Below, one piece after another: positions 7,567-15,966 of a stretch of DNA of 64,000 nt. Made by a program: the position numbers and the translations under genes. Position 1 is the stretch's first letter, and every line of letters begins with the position of its first letter. A model generated the notes under the pieces. That model was not told the DNA's origin and made no database searches. It worked only from the letters and a program-made list of their open reading frames with translations. The DNA comes from an uncultured Faecalibacterium sp. Its GTDB lineage: Bacteria > Bacillota > Clostridia > Oscillospirales > Ruminococcaceae. The stretch is from NCBI GenBank assembly GCA_934525405.1, contig CAKSZF010000003.1, positions 41,014-105,013 of the forward strand, written 5' to 3'.

Positions 7567-7861
7567 TACGCTGCAAGAGCCGCAAGGAATTGGAGAGCAT
7601 CCAACACCCTGCGGCTTTTGTATTGCCCGGCTGCGACAGGGGAACACACGTCACTATCCAAAGCCTGAATGTACCAGCTGGGCAATTCTTATTTTGTTAT
7701 CCGTGGCACTGTTGGGGCCTGCACCCCGGCGGGGCTGCTGGATATATGCGGGCTGCATCATCTCCCCAAGTGCGTGGCAGCATTGCCAAGCGGGTTCCTT
7801 ACCATCCTGCCCAGTAAGCTGCTGTTGTGGGCAGCTGCGCACCGTCAATGGAGGCCAGACC
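7567..7861 (+). other. Late leader region without a confident gene; contains a terminator-like hairpin
   Basis: About 295 bases between the putative promoter and the HNH gene. Open frames exist but none has a good start site or protein-like composition. Near its start AGCCGCA (7578-7584) pairs with TGCGGCT (7610-7616), followed by TTTG, a weak terminator-like hairpin. It could take part in leader control or antitermination; nothing else is recognisable. Confidence 0.5.
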
Positions 7862-8152
7862 GTGAAGGATTTTGCACAAGGATTTTACAAGAGCAAGGCA
7901 TGGCAGCGCTGCCGTCAAGGGTATGCTGCCAGCGTGGGCGGGCTGTGTGAGGAGTGCCTGCGGGAGAATAAGATCACCGCGGGCGAGATCGTACACCACA
8001 AGATCCACCTGACACCGGACAACATCAATGATCCTGCTGTGTCCCTGAACTGGGACAATCTGGAATTGGTGTGCCGGAGTTGCCACCTGAAACTGCACGG
8101 GAACACAAAGCGGTATTCCGTTGACCCGATGGGCCGCATAATTCCGCGCTGA
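7862..8152 (+). CDS. HNH endonuclease next to terminase
   Basis: 96 residues from a GTG start after TGGAGGCCAGACC. It has CEECL, the VHHKIHL histidine pair, NLELVCRSCHLKLH and a final GRIIPR, the typical arrangement of phage HNH nucleases. HNH proteins encoded just before the small terminase subunit are needed for DNA packaging in HK97-like and related phages. The reading frame extends upstream, but only this start has a ribosome site and gives family length. Confidence 0.88.
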   Translation: MKDFAQGFYKSKAWQRCRQGYAASVGGLCEECLRENKITAGEIVHHKIHLTPDNINDPAVSLNWDNLELVCRSCHLKLHGNTKRYSVDPMGRIIPR

Positions 8153-8263
8153 CCCTCCCCCCCTATCAGACCGAAAAAATTGAGGCCAGAAGACCGAGGG
8201 GCAAGGTTCATTTTTCCTCTCTCGTGTGCGCAGGAATTTTTTTGGAAAGGAGTTTGCACGAAA

Positions 8264-8605
8264 ATGGCAAGAAAAGCCACGACTTACGCCAAGTTGCTCA
8301 AAATGGCCAAGAGTTACGGCGTGGAAAAAAATGAGTTGTTCGTGCAGGCTGCCGAACAGTATGACACGCAAATGCGCGTGATCCAGAGCATCAAGGACGC
8401 ACTGGATGCAGCGGAAAACCTGACCACCTCGAAAGAGTACGTCAAGGGCCGTGAGAACGTATATGCAAACCCGCTGGTCAAAGAACTGCCCAAGCACGCG
8501 GATTCCGCCAACCGCACCCTGCAGGTCATGCTCACGATCATCAAGGATCTGGGCAAGCCTCCCGCACCCAAGGACAGGTTGACGGAGATGCAGGAAGATG
8601 GATAA
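8264..8605 (+). CDS. terS: Terminase small subunit (P27-like)
   Basis: 113 residues; ATG follows GAAAGGAG. Helical and charged, with YGVEKNELFVQAAEQYDTQM in the middle and a C-terminal LGKPPAPKDRLTE, fitting the P27 family of small terminase subunits. It recognises the packaging site on phage DNA and feeds the large subunit. The intergenic stretch before it (8153-8263, with a C7 run) is where a cos or pac site would be expected; none can be proved. Its stop overlaps the large-subunit start. Confidence 0.8.
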   Translation: MARKATTYAKLLKMAKSYGVEKNELFVQAAEQYDTQMRVIQSIKDALDAAENLTTSKEYVKGRENVYANPLVKELPKHADSANRTLQVMLTIIKDLGKPPAPKDRLTEMQEDG

Positions 8606-10250
8606 TTACCTGCTGGCCTACTATCAGGCTATCGAAAACGGCAGCGTTGTGGTGGGCAAGTGGATCAGGCTGTTTTACCGCTATCTGATTGAGGGACTGC
8701 AAAAGCAGTCCTTTTTCTTTGACCAGAAACGGGCAAACAAGGCGATTCGGTACATTGAAACGTTTTGCCACCACAGCGAGGGCCGCTCTGATACCATCAA
8801 GCTGGAACTGTGGCAAAAGGCTTTTGTTTCCGTGGTGTTTGGCATCATGGATGGCATGGGCAACCGGCAGTTTCGTGAGGTTATCCTGATTGTGGCCCGC
8901 AAAAACGGCAAAACGCTTTTTGCCTCGGCCATCATTAGCTATTGCACCTTCCTTGATGGTGAGTATGGCGCAAAGACATACTGCGTGGCCCCTAAGCTGG
9001 ATCAGGCGGATCTGGTGTATGAGGCTTTTTATCAATCCACCATGGCAGAGCCGGAACTGGCCCGCCGCCTTAAAAGGCGCAAGTCTGACCTGTATGTAGA
9101 GAGCACCAACAGCAGCGTCAAAAAAATTGCATTCAACGCCAAAAAGTCCGATGGTTTCAACCCGTCCCTGACCGTGTGCGATGAAATTGCATCATGGCCG
9201 GGAGATCAGGGCCTGAAACAGTACGAGGTTATGAAAAGCGCCCTCGGCGCACGCCGTCAGCCGCTGATCCTGAGCATCAGCACGGCAGGCTACATCAACG
9301 AGGGCATATATGATGAACTGATAAAACGTGCCACCCGCTTTCTGCTGGGCGATTCCAGAGAGGCCCGGCTGGCACCTTTTTTGTACATGATCGATGATAT
9401 CGAAAAATGGAACGATATCAACGAATTGCGAAAGAGCAACCCCAATCTAGGTGTGTCCGTGTCCGTGGACTACCTGCTGGAAGAGATTGCAATAGCTGAG
9501 GGCAGCCTGAGTAAACGGGCTGAGTTTATCGTCAAGTATTGCAATCTCAAACAAAGCAGCAGTCAGGCGTGGCTGCCCACTGAGGCTGTGGTCAAGTGCT
9601 GCACCACCGATCCGCTGCGGCTGGAGGACTTCCGGTCAACCTATTGCGTGGGCGGCATCGACCTGAGCCGTACCACCGACCTGACCGCCTGCGTGGCCAT
9701 CATCGAGCGGCGCGGCAAACTCTATGTTTTCGCACACTTTTTTATGCCAGCGGAAAAGCTGGAGGAGGCCACCGCCCGCGATGGCCTGCCATACGCCATC
9801 TATGTGCAGCGCGGATGGCTGACCCTGAGCGGAGAAAACTTTGTGGACTACCACGACTGTTTCAACTGGTTCAGGATGCTCATAGAGCAGTATGAGATCT
9901 ACCCGCTAAAAGTTGGGTATGACCGGTACACAGCACAGTATCTGGTGCAGGATATGGCCGCCTATGGCTTCCAGATGGATGACGTTTTCCAAGGTTTCAA
10001 TCTTACGCCGGTGATCCGGGAAACCGAGGGCCTACTGAAAGACGGTGCGTTTTGCATCGGGGACAACGACCTACTCAAAGCCCACCTGCTCAACATGGGC
10101 GTAAAAACTGAGGTGGAGAGCGGGCGCATGAAGCCGATAAAAATTAGTGTCACAGATCACATTGACGGCGGCGCTGCGCTGCTGGATGCCATGACTGTGC
10201 GTCAAAAGTGGGCCGCTGAGATCGGCCAGCAGCTGAAAAACGAGGAGTAA
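8598..10250 (+). CDS. terL: Terminase large subunit
   Basis: 550 residues. ATPase: ARKNGKT (Walker A, near residue 100) and LTVCDEIASW (Walker B, near 195). Nuclease domain: VGGIDLSRTTDLTA near residue 352 (first acidic residue) and VGYDRYTAQY near 437, with later acidic residues toward the end. Terminase_1-type motor that cuts and packages DNA through the portal. Length is normal. ATG overlaps the small-subunit stop by 8 nt. Confidence 0.96.
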   Translation: MDNYLLAYYQAIENGSVVVGKWIRLFYRYLIEGLQKQSFFFDQKRANKAIRYIETFCHHSEGRSDTIKLELWQKAFVSVVFGIMDGMGNRQFREVILIVARKNGKTLFASAIISYCTFLDGEYGAKTYCVAPKLDQADLVYEAFYQSTMAEPELARRLKRRKSDLYVESTNSSVKKIAFNAKKSDGFNPSLTVCDEIASWPGDQGLKQYEVMKSALGARRQPLILSISTAGYINEGIYDELIKRATRFLLGDSREARLAPFLYMIDDIEKWNDINELRKSNPNLGVSVSVDYLLEEIAIAEGSLSKRAEFIVKYCNLKQSSSQAWLPTEAVVKCCTTDPLRLEDFRSTYCVGGIDLSRTTDLTACVAIIERRGKLYVFAHFFMPAEKLEEATARDGLPYAIYVQRGWLTLSGENFVDYHDCFNWFRMLIEQYEIYPLKVGYDRYTAQYLVQDMAAYGFQMDDVFQGFNLTPVIRETEGLLKDGAFCIGDNDLLKAHLLNMGVKTEVESGRMKPIKISVTDHIDGGAALLDAMTVRQKWAAEIGQQLKNEE

Positions 10251-10254
10251 CCAC

Positions 10255-11439
10255 ATGGGACTTTTTAGCGCGATTTTTGGCAAGGCCAAAATCAATGTGC
10301 CGGATCAGGGGTTTTGGACGTTGCTGGACGGCTACACCCCTACATTTTCCAGCTGGGGCGGCGAACTGTATGAGAGCGAGATTGTGCGGGCGGCTGTCCA
10401 CGCGACCGCGAACCATTGCAGCAAGCTGAGCGTCAAGGTGCTGGGCACCGGCAACCCGAAACTGCAAACGCGGCTGCGTCAGGCCCCAAACGACTGGCAG
10501 ACGTGGGGACAGTTTTTATACAGGCTTTCCACTATTCTGGATATGCAGAACAACGCTTTTATTGTGCCGGTGCGCAACGAGTTTGGCGAGGTGACGGGTG
10601 TTTTCCCGGTGCTGCCGAGTTCTTGCGAAATCGTACAGTATAGCGGGCATCCGTGGCTGCGGTACACGTTCCGCAATGGCGGGAAAGCAGCCATTGCCAT
10701 GGCCGAGTGCGGGATCATGACGAAATTCCAGTACAAAAATGATCTCTTTGGCGAAAACAACCAAGCCCTGAACCCGACCATGGAACTTATCAACATCCAA
10801 AACAAGGGCATTCAGGAGGCTGTCAAAAACTCTGCGTCCTTCCGTTTTGCTGCAAAGCTGACTAACTTTTCCAAGCCGGAGGATCTGGTCAAGGAGCGGC
10901 AGCGCTTCAACAAGGAGAACCTGAGCGGAGAGGGCGGCGGCCTGCTGCTGTTCCCGAACACTTACAGCGAAATCCAGCAGGTCAAGAGCACGCCCTTTGT
11001 GGTGAGTGCGGAGGAGATGGCGCGGATCAGAACGAGCGTGTTTGACTATTTTGGCGTAAACGAGGAAGTTCTGCAGAACAAAGCGTATGGTGACGCATGG
11101 AACGCTTTCTATGAGGGCCGGATCAAACCCTTTTCCATCCAGCTGAGCGATGTTATCAGCCGGATGCTTTTTTCTGACCGTGAACGGGCCAACGGCACCC
11201 AGCTGATGGCCACGGCCAACCGACTGCAATACATGAGCAACACCGAAAAACTCAACGTTTCGGCTCAGATGGCTGATCGCGGCATTATGAACCGTGACGA
11301 GATCCGCGAGATCTGGAACCTTGACCCTCTGCCGGATGGACAGGGCAAGGTTTACACCATCCGCGGAGAGTATTACCTGCTGAACCAAGACGGCAGCACA
11401 ACCAAGAAGGGAGATGACCTCACAAGTGGAGCAAAGTGA
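10255..11439 (+). CDS. Portal protein, HK97-type
   Basis: 394 residues. MGLFSAIFGK start and early region, then ANHCSKLSVKVLG, the usual LRQAPNDWQTWGQFLYRL and the VQYSGHPWLRYTF segment typical of HK97-family portals; a late QLSDVISRMLFSDRER helix follows. It forms the dodecameric ring at the capsid vertex through which DNA moves. It directly follows the large terminase, and the protease gene overlaps its end by 26 nt. Confidence 0.93.
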   Translation: MGLFSAIFGKAKINVPDQGFWTLLDGYTPTFSSWGGELYESEIVRAAVHATANHCSKLSVKVLGTGNPKLQTRLRQAPNDWQTWGQFLYRLSTILDMQNNAFIVPVRNEFGEVTGVFPVLPSSCEIVQYSGHPWLRYTFRNGGKAAIAMAECGIMTKFQYKNDLFGENNQALNPTMELINIQNKGIQEAVKNSASFRFAAKLTNFSKPEDLVKERQRFNKENLSGEGGGLLLFPNTYSEIQQVKSTPFVVSAEEMARIRTSVFDYFGVNEEVLQNKAYGDAWNAFYEGRIKPFSIQLSDVISRMLFSDRERANGTQLMATANRLQYMSNTEKLNVSAQMADRGIMNRDEIREIWNLDPLPDGQGKVYTIRGEYYLLNQDGSTTKKGDDLTSGAK

Positions 11440-12082
11440 GAAGATGGCTGCAAAGCTGAACGGCGGGCGTGAATATCGCAATATGCGGCTGTCCGTCCGC
11501 TCTGCGGAGCAGGACGCTGGTGCCGATCAGGCCCAGCAGATGATTGTGGAGGGGTACGCTACCACGTTCAACGAGCAGTATACCCTCTACGATGGCCGCT
11601 ATTACAAAATCGTTGAGCAGATTGACCCTCATGCCTTTGACGAGTGCGACATGAGCGATGTTATTATGCAGTACGATCATGAGGGCCGGGTTTATGCCCG
11701 CACCAAAAACAACACCCTGACACTCGCCACGGACAGCACCGGCCTGAAAGTGACCGCAGATCTCGGCGGCACCGAGTTGGGCCGTCAGCTCTATGACGAG
11801 ATCCGAAATGGTTATACCGACAAAATGAGTTTCGGCTTTATTGTCGGTGAAGATAAGCGCGAGGAAACGAACGACCATGTGAACGATGTGACCACCGTGC
11901 TGCGCACCATTACCAAAATCACGAAACTGTACGATGTGAGCGCCGTGAGCCTCCCGGCAAACGATGCCACATCGATCAGTGCCCGAAAATACTCTGACGG
12001 AGTGATCGAGGGTATTAAAGCGGAGCGACTGGAAAGGGCAAACCATATCAGACGCATCAACCTGAAACTGTTTGGAGTGTGA
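11414..12082 (+). CDS. Prohead protease, HK97/U35-type
   Basis: 222 residues. The start at 11414 overlaps the portal gene. VEGYATTFNEQYTLYDG opens the domain; the catalytic pair is expected at the His of YDHEGRVYART and the Ser of KMSFGFIVGE, followed by TKLYDVSAVSLPAN, all typical of the family. It cleaves the scaffold part of the capsid protein. The last part (RKYSDGVIEGIKAERLER) is a charged helix. It lies between portal and capsid genes as expected. Confidence 0.92.
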   Translation: MTSQVEQSEKMAAKLNGGREYRNMRLSVRSAEQDAGADQAQQMIVEGYATTFNEQYTLYDGRYYKIVEQIDPHAFDECDMSDVIMQYDHEGRVYARTKNNTLTLATDSTGLKVTADLGGTELGRQLYDEIRNGYTDKMSFGFIVGEDKREETNDHVNDVTTVLRTITKITKLYDVSAVSLPANDATSISARKYSDGVIEGIKAERLERANHIRRINLKLFGV

Positions 12083-12087
12083 ACAAA

Positions 12088-13269
12088 ATGAAGAAAATTT
12101 CCGAGATGAACATGGAAGAACTGGAAACCCGCTCTGCTGAGATCCGTGATCTGGTCAAGGAGCCGGACGCTGATCTGGAGGCGCTGGAAAAAGAAGCTGA
12201 CGAGATTGCCCAGCGTATGAAGCAGTTCAAGGAGGAGCAGCGCCGCCGCAGCATTGCCGCCAAGGTGGCCGGTGGCGCTGGCACCAAAACTGAGAACCCC
12301 GCCGCGCAGTCTGGTGACGAGGCCCGCGCCGCACAGTTCTATGAGAGCCGCCGCGGCGTAATCTCCTGCGAGGAAACCCGCAGCACTCTGATGAGCACCG
12401 GCAATCTGGTGGCCCCCACCGGCGTGTCCGGCATCAATGACATTGTGGGCGTTAAGGTGTCCAGCATCATTGATCTGGTCAAGGTGGTGAACTGCGAGGG
12501 CATGACCGCAAACCGCGTTGCCTACGTCAAGGAGGACATTGGTGCAGCTGACACTCAGACCGAGGGCGAGGAGGGCAGCGAGAAAGAGCCCACCTTTGAC
12601 TTTGTGGATATCAAGCCCACCTCTGCGCTGGTCATGTCCTACATCAGCAAGCAGGTACGCAAGCAGAGCCCGCTGCAGTATGAGGCAAAGGTGCGCGAGC
12701 AGGCCATGATTGGTCTGCGCAAAAAGGCCGCGCTGATCGTTACCAACGGCCTCAAAACCAGCGATCTCGTCACCAGCGTGACCGGCAAGGTGGACGGCGC
12801 CAAGAAGGGCGTTATTGATGCCACCACCCTGCGCACCATTGCGCTGGCTTACGGCGGTGACGAGAGCGTTGTGGGCGGCGCTGTCCTTTTCCTGAACAAA
12901 AAGGATCTGATGGCCTTTGGCGATATCCGCGGCACGAATGAGAAAAAGCCCGTCTATGAGATCACCCCGGACACCGGCAATCCCAACACTGGTGTTATTA
13001 AGGACGGCGGCCTGTCCGTGCGCTACTGCATCAGCAGCAACCTGACCGCGTATAACGGCACCGCCCAGACCTCCGCTGCACAGAAAACTATGTTTTATGG
13101 TGTGCCTACCACCATCGAGCTGGATCTGTTCAGCCCCTACGAGATCGCGGTCTCCGAGGACTTCAAGTTTAGCAAGGCCATGGACTCCATCCGCGGTGAC
13201 GTTGAGCTGGGCTCTGGTCTGACCGTGCAGGGTGGCTTTGTGGCCCTGTCTATCCCGGCCAACGGCTAA
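12088..13269 (+). CDS. Major capsid protein, HK97-type
   Basis: 393 residues from ATG 12088, which fits GGAG at 12074; a GTG at 12079 is in frame but too close to it. Residues 1-90 are a coiled coil (METRSAEIRDLVKE-like, then IAQRMKQFKEEQRR), the delta/scaffold part that the prohead protease removes. The HK97 fold follows from about residue 100, including SGINDIVGVKVSSIIDLV, the E-loop, and a P-domain helix region (MSYISKQVRKQSPLQ). The end (LSIPANG) is typical. Confidence 0.94.
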   Translation: MKKISEMNMEELETRSAEIRDLVKEPDADLEALEKEADEIAQRMKQFKEEQRRRSIAAKVAGGAGTKTENPAAQSGDEARAAQFYESRRGVISCEETRSTLMSTGNLVAPTGVSGINDIVGVKVSSIIDLVKVVNCEGMTANRVAYVKEDIGAADTQTEGEEGSEKEPTFDFVDIKPTSALVMSYISKQVRKQSPLQYEAKVREQAMIGLRKKAALIVTNGLKTSDLVTSVTGKVDGAKKGVIDATTLRTIALAYGGDESVVGGAVLFLNKKDLMAFGDIRGTNEKKPVYEITPDTGNPNTGVIKDGGLSVRYCISSNLTAYNGTAQTSAAQKTMFYGVPTTIELDLFSPYEIAVSEDFKFSKAMDSIRGDVELGSGLTVQGGFVALSIPANG

Positions 13270-13289
13270 GTTGACGGGAGGAAATCGCC

Positions 13290-13559
13290 ATGCTTGAGCA
13301 GGTCAAACTTGCGCTGCGTATCACAACCGGCGTGTTTGACGCAGAACTCAACGGCCTAATCTCGGCCGCGCTGGATGATCTGGCCCTTGCGGGCGTGAAC
13401 TCGTGGGAGAATAGGGACAAGCCCCTTGTGATCCGTGCGTGTGTCACCTACTGCAAGGCTCATTTTGGTGAGCCGGATGGGTACGACCGCCTGAAAGCTG
13501 CCTATGATGAGCAGAAAGCCCAGTTAAAGTGCGCATCCGAGTATACAGACTGGGAGTGA
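13290..13559 (+). CDS. Head-tail connector, gp6-like
   Basis: 89 residues after GACGGGAGGAAATCGCC. MLEQVKLALRITTGVFDAEL, then LISAALDDLALAGV and VIRACVTYCKAHFG form the all-helical fold of HK97 gp6-type adaptors (Phage_connect/DUF3199-like). Such proteins form a ring under the portal. It sits directly after the capsid gene, the usual place. Confidence 0.85.
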   Translation: MLEQVKLALRITTGVFDAELNGLISAALDDLALAGVNSWENRDKPLVIRACVTYCKAHFGEPDGYDRLKAAYDEQKAQLKCASEYTDWE

Positions 13560-13563
13560 TCGC

Positions 13564-13872
13564 GTGAAACGATATGTAGAGGCAACCCTTATCAAAGAGG
13601 AGCTGACCAAAGACGAGAATTTTGAGCAGAAGCAGACCAACACCGAGCAGACCGTCATTGGCACGCTGTCCAGCGTGTCAGCCTCGGAGTTTTATGCTGC
13701 TGCCAATACCGGATATATGCCGGAGATCGTGCTCAAAATTTACGAGCAGGAATACTCCCAGCAGAAAAAAGTGCGGGTGAACGGTGTCCAGTATACCGTC
13801 ATCCGCACTTATTTGTCCGGTGACTTTATCGAGCTGCACTGTCAGCGGAAAGGCGCGGACGAAAATGCCTAA
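13564..13872 (+). CDS. Head-tail joining/closure protein
   Basis: 102 residues, GTG start. Beta-rich with EQTVIGTLSSVSASEFYAAA, KIYEQEYSQQKKVRVNG and YTVIRTYLSGDFIELHCQ; this barrel pattern and its place after the connector match SPP1 gp16-type stoppers and related head closure proteins. Its stop overlaps the next start by 8 nt. Confidence 0.75.
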   Translation: MKRYVEATLIKEELTKDENFEQKQTNTEQTVIGTLSSVSASEFYAAANTGYMPEIVLKIYEQEYSQQKKVRVNGVQYTVIRTYLSGDFIELHCQRKGADENA

Positions 13873-14329
13873 TCCACCGAGCGGCATGAAGATCACCAAA
13901 AACGGTGTGACCTACAAGTCCAGCATTGACCGCACAAAATACACCATCCGCGAACTGAGCCGCGCCGCCTTGCGTGACGTGGGCAAGTATGTAGTCCGTC
14001 AGACACGCACGTTGTCCCTTGCGCGGCCTCACATGGGCCGCCTGACGATCAAGTCCCGTTTTTACGGCAAAGGCGGGGCTTTTTCGTACTGGGTGCGCAA
14101 AAAGGAAACGGATCTGCAGGTGGGTATCAAGCACAACACATGGTATGGCGTGCTGCAGGAACTGGGGGACGGAAACCAGCCCCGCAAGAGCATCCTGACC
14201 AGTGCCGTGCAGCAAAACATTGACGAGATCCGGCGCATCGAGGGCCACTATCTGTCCGCGGTGGAGGACGAAAACCGCGCCCTCGGTCTGATCGATGAGG
14301 AGGAAATGCAACCAGATGGCAGCGAATGA
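13865..14329 (+). CDS. HK97 gp10-like tail/neck protein
   Basis: 154 residues. MKITKNGVTYKSSIDRTKYT, then LRDVGKYVVRQTRTLSLARP and a strand pair with YWVRKKETDLQVGIKH match the gp10 family of Gram-positive siphophages, in which helix alpha-1 precedes a basic beta sheet. These proteins complete the top of the tail before joining to the head. The start is chosen for the overlap with the gene before it. Confidence 0.78.
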   Translation: MPNPPSGMKITKNGVTYKSSIDRTKYTIRELSRAALRDVGKYVVRQTRTLSLARPHMGRLTIKSRFYGKGGAFSYWVRKKETDLQVGIKHNTWYGVLQELGDGNQPRKSILTSAVQQNIDEIRRIEGHYLSAVEDENRALGLIDEEEMQPDGSE

Positions 14330-14693
14330 AACCGCTTTTGAACTGTTCAAGCGGGCGATTGGTGAAAAAATCACCGAGATCACCGGTCTGAACGATGTTT
14401 TTTATGAGCGCAGCAAGGATGCCGGTTATCCCCGCATCAGCTACACGGCCACTGTCTGGGTGTCCGGTGCCCTGCTGAAAGGCACTCTTTCCTGCATCAT
14501 TGCAGGGAATGGCAACGCTGCAGAGGTTGACAACCTGCAGCAGAAGCTGCTCACCGAACTGAGCGAGTTTTCTTCCTGCTCTGATGATCTCTTTTACTAC
14601 CTCCACGAGGGCCATGCAGGCCCCGTGGAAGAATCAGACAAGACGGTGCGCCGCCGTCTTGTTACTTTTGATTTTGACGTTATGGGAGGTTAA
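14316..14693 (+). CDS. Tail completion/terminator-like protein
   Basis: 125 residues. ATG at 14316, overlapping the previous stop. ELFKRAIGEKITEITG, then FYERSKDAGYPRISYT and a beta-sheet end RRRLVTFDFDVMGG; this resembles tail terminator (gpU-like/minor capsid) proteins that cap the tube. Position just before the tail tube gene supports it. No strong sequence motif is visible. Confidence 0.7.
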   Translation: MAANETAFELFKRAIGEKITEITGLNDVFYERSKDAGYPRISYTATVWVSGALLKGTLSCIIAGNGNAAEVDNLQQKLLTELSEFSSCSDDLFYYLHEGHAGPVEESDKTVRRRLVTFDFDVMGG

Positions 14694-14696
14694 ACC

Positions 14697-15299
14697 ATGG
14701 CACTTTTTAACCATAAGCGCATGACCGGCCAGACCACGGAAACCAAGGAAAAGCTGCTGCTGGGTGCTGGCATCTATGTGAAGGGCTTTGACCCCAAGAC
14801 GGATACCTATGAGAGCATCCGCAAGAGCAATAAATGCTTGGGTGCCACCACCGGCGGCGGCACCTTTACCGCCTCCAAGGTGGGCCACTATCTCCAGATC
14901 GATGGTGCCCCGGAGAATACCAAGGGCAATTACATCCTCGACTACTGGACGGCAAAGATGCAGGCGACCCTGCAGGAGATCACCGCGGAAAACTTTCAGC
15001 TGGCCCTCGCTGCGGCAAAGATCACCTCTGAGGACGGCATCACCGGCTATGATGTGATCCAGCCCAAGGGCGAATTGGACGACACCGACTATACCGACAG
15101 CCTGTCTTTTGTGGGCCGTCTGAGCGGTAGCGAGAAGCCGGTTATTATTACCATCTTCAACGCATTCAACACCGGCGATCTCTCCATCAATCCGCAGGAC
15201 GGCAAGGAGGGCACGCTGGCTCTGGATCTCGATGCCCACTATGAAGCGGACGATCTGGAAACCCCGCCCTTTAAGATCTACTATCCCAAGGCAGCGTAA
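14697..15299 (+). CDS. Major tail tube protein
   Basis: 200 residues after TATGGGAGGTTAAACC. MALFNHKRMTGQTTETKEK start, beta-rich body with YVKGFDPKTDTYESIRKS and GVSFVGRLSGSEKP-like strands, and ending FKIYYPKAA. This size and position (between tail terminator and chaperones) are those of the phi13/TP901-type major tail protein, which stacks into the tube. Confidence 0.85.
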   Translation: MALFNHKRMTGQTTETKEKLLLGAGIYVKGFDPKTDTYESIRKSNKCLGATTGGGTFTASKVGHYLQIDGAPENTKGNYILDYWTAKMQATLQEITAENFQLALAAAKITSEDGITGYDVIQPKGELDDTDYTDSLSFVGRLSGSEKPVIITIFNAFNTGDLSINPQDGKEGTLALDLDAHYEADDLETPPFKIYYPKAA

Positions 15300-15316
15300 C
15301 AGGAGGTATAAAAACC

Positions 15317-15667
15317 ATGAGAAAACTGAACGGCGGCGATATCTTTGCCGCATTGCGCATGATCCGGCAGATTGATTTCAAGACCCCCGTTGAAGAGATC
15401 GGCAAACAGATCTCCGCAGCCAGCACGGAAGAGGACAAGGCCGCAGCTGGTATGGAGATCATCAACATTTTGCTTGCCAACGTCACCGACACCAAGAGCG
15501 AGGAGTTGATTTTTGGTTTCCTTGCTGGCCCGTTTGAGAAGCCGGACGCAGCAGCTGTGCGCTCCATGGAGATTAACGAACTGGCTGACAACCTGCTCAC
15601 TCTGCTGCAGGAAAATGACCTGCGAGGTTTTTTCGGCAAGGTCAGGCGTTTGATCCCGACCGCCTGA
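15317..15667 (+). CDS. Tail assembly chaperone, short product (gpG-like)
   Basis: 116 residues after AGGAGGTATAAAAACC. Helical, acidic middle (ISAASTEEDKAAAGMEI), ending LRGFFGKVRRLIPTA. Between the tail tube and tape measure genes this is the gpG equivalent. The gene includes a T TTT TTC slippery site so a second, longer product is made by -1 frameshifting. Both normally bind the tape measure during assembly. Confidence 0.85.
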   Translation: MRKLNGGDIFAALRMIRQIDFKTPVEEIGKQISAASTEEDKAAAGMEIINILLANVTDTKSEELIFGFLAGPFEKPDAAAVRSMEINELADNLLTLLQENDLRGFFGKVRRLIPTA

Positions 15668-15966
15668 TAGACGCGGCTCTCCACCGTTACGGCGGCAACG
15701 TCAGCTTTCTCAACAGCTGGACGTGGGACGAGGCCGTGCGGTGGCTGTCCAAAGTTCAAGAATTTGCCACCGAGGATGCTTTGTATTTGCGCTGGTGCAT
15801 CCGGTACGAGGATGCTTGCACCTTTGACGAGTTCAAGGCCGGGCTGAGATCCAACACCGAGCAGCGTGCCCCTGTGCCTGACGAGCGGGTGCAGGAGATC
15901 ACCGCGGACAGCCTGAACCTGCTGCACCTGAACTGGGAGGAGGCCCCCGATGGCGAGTGGAACTGA
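15317..15966 (+). CDS. Tail assembly chaperone, frameshifted long product (gpGT-like)
   Basis: Shift by -1 at 15628-15634 joins the gpG-like part to a frame that ends at 15966, giving about 216 residues. The new part reads AFDPDRLIDAALHRYGG, then FLNSWTWDEAVRWLSKV and ends DSLNLLHLNWEEAPDGEWN, coding-quality sequence that has no start of its own. Programmed -1 frameshifting of these two genes is conserved in long-tailed phages. Its end overlaps the tape measure start by 17 nt. Confidence 0.82.
15628..15634 (+). promoter_or_regulatory. Programmed -1 frameshift slippery site
   Basis: T TTT TTC in the zero frame fits the X XXY YYZ rule. After a -1 slip the downstream frame stays open for 110 codons. 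Stops follow about 30 nt later in frame 0. Confidence 0.8.

Noticed and set aside
7490-7861. N-terminal extension of the HNH gene through the repeat array
   Set aside because: The extension would translate DNA repeats and promoter; it has no ribosome site, while GTG 7862 has one and gives normal length.
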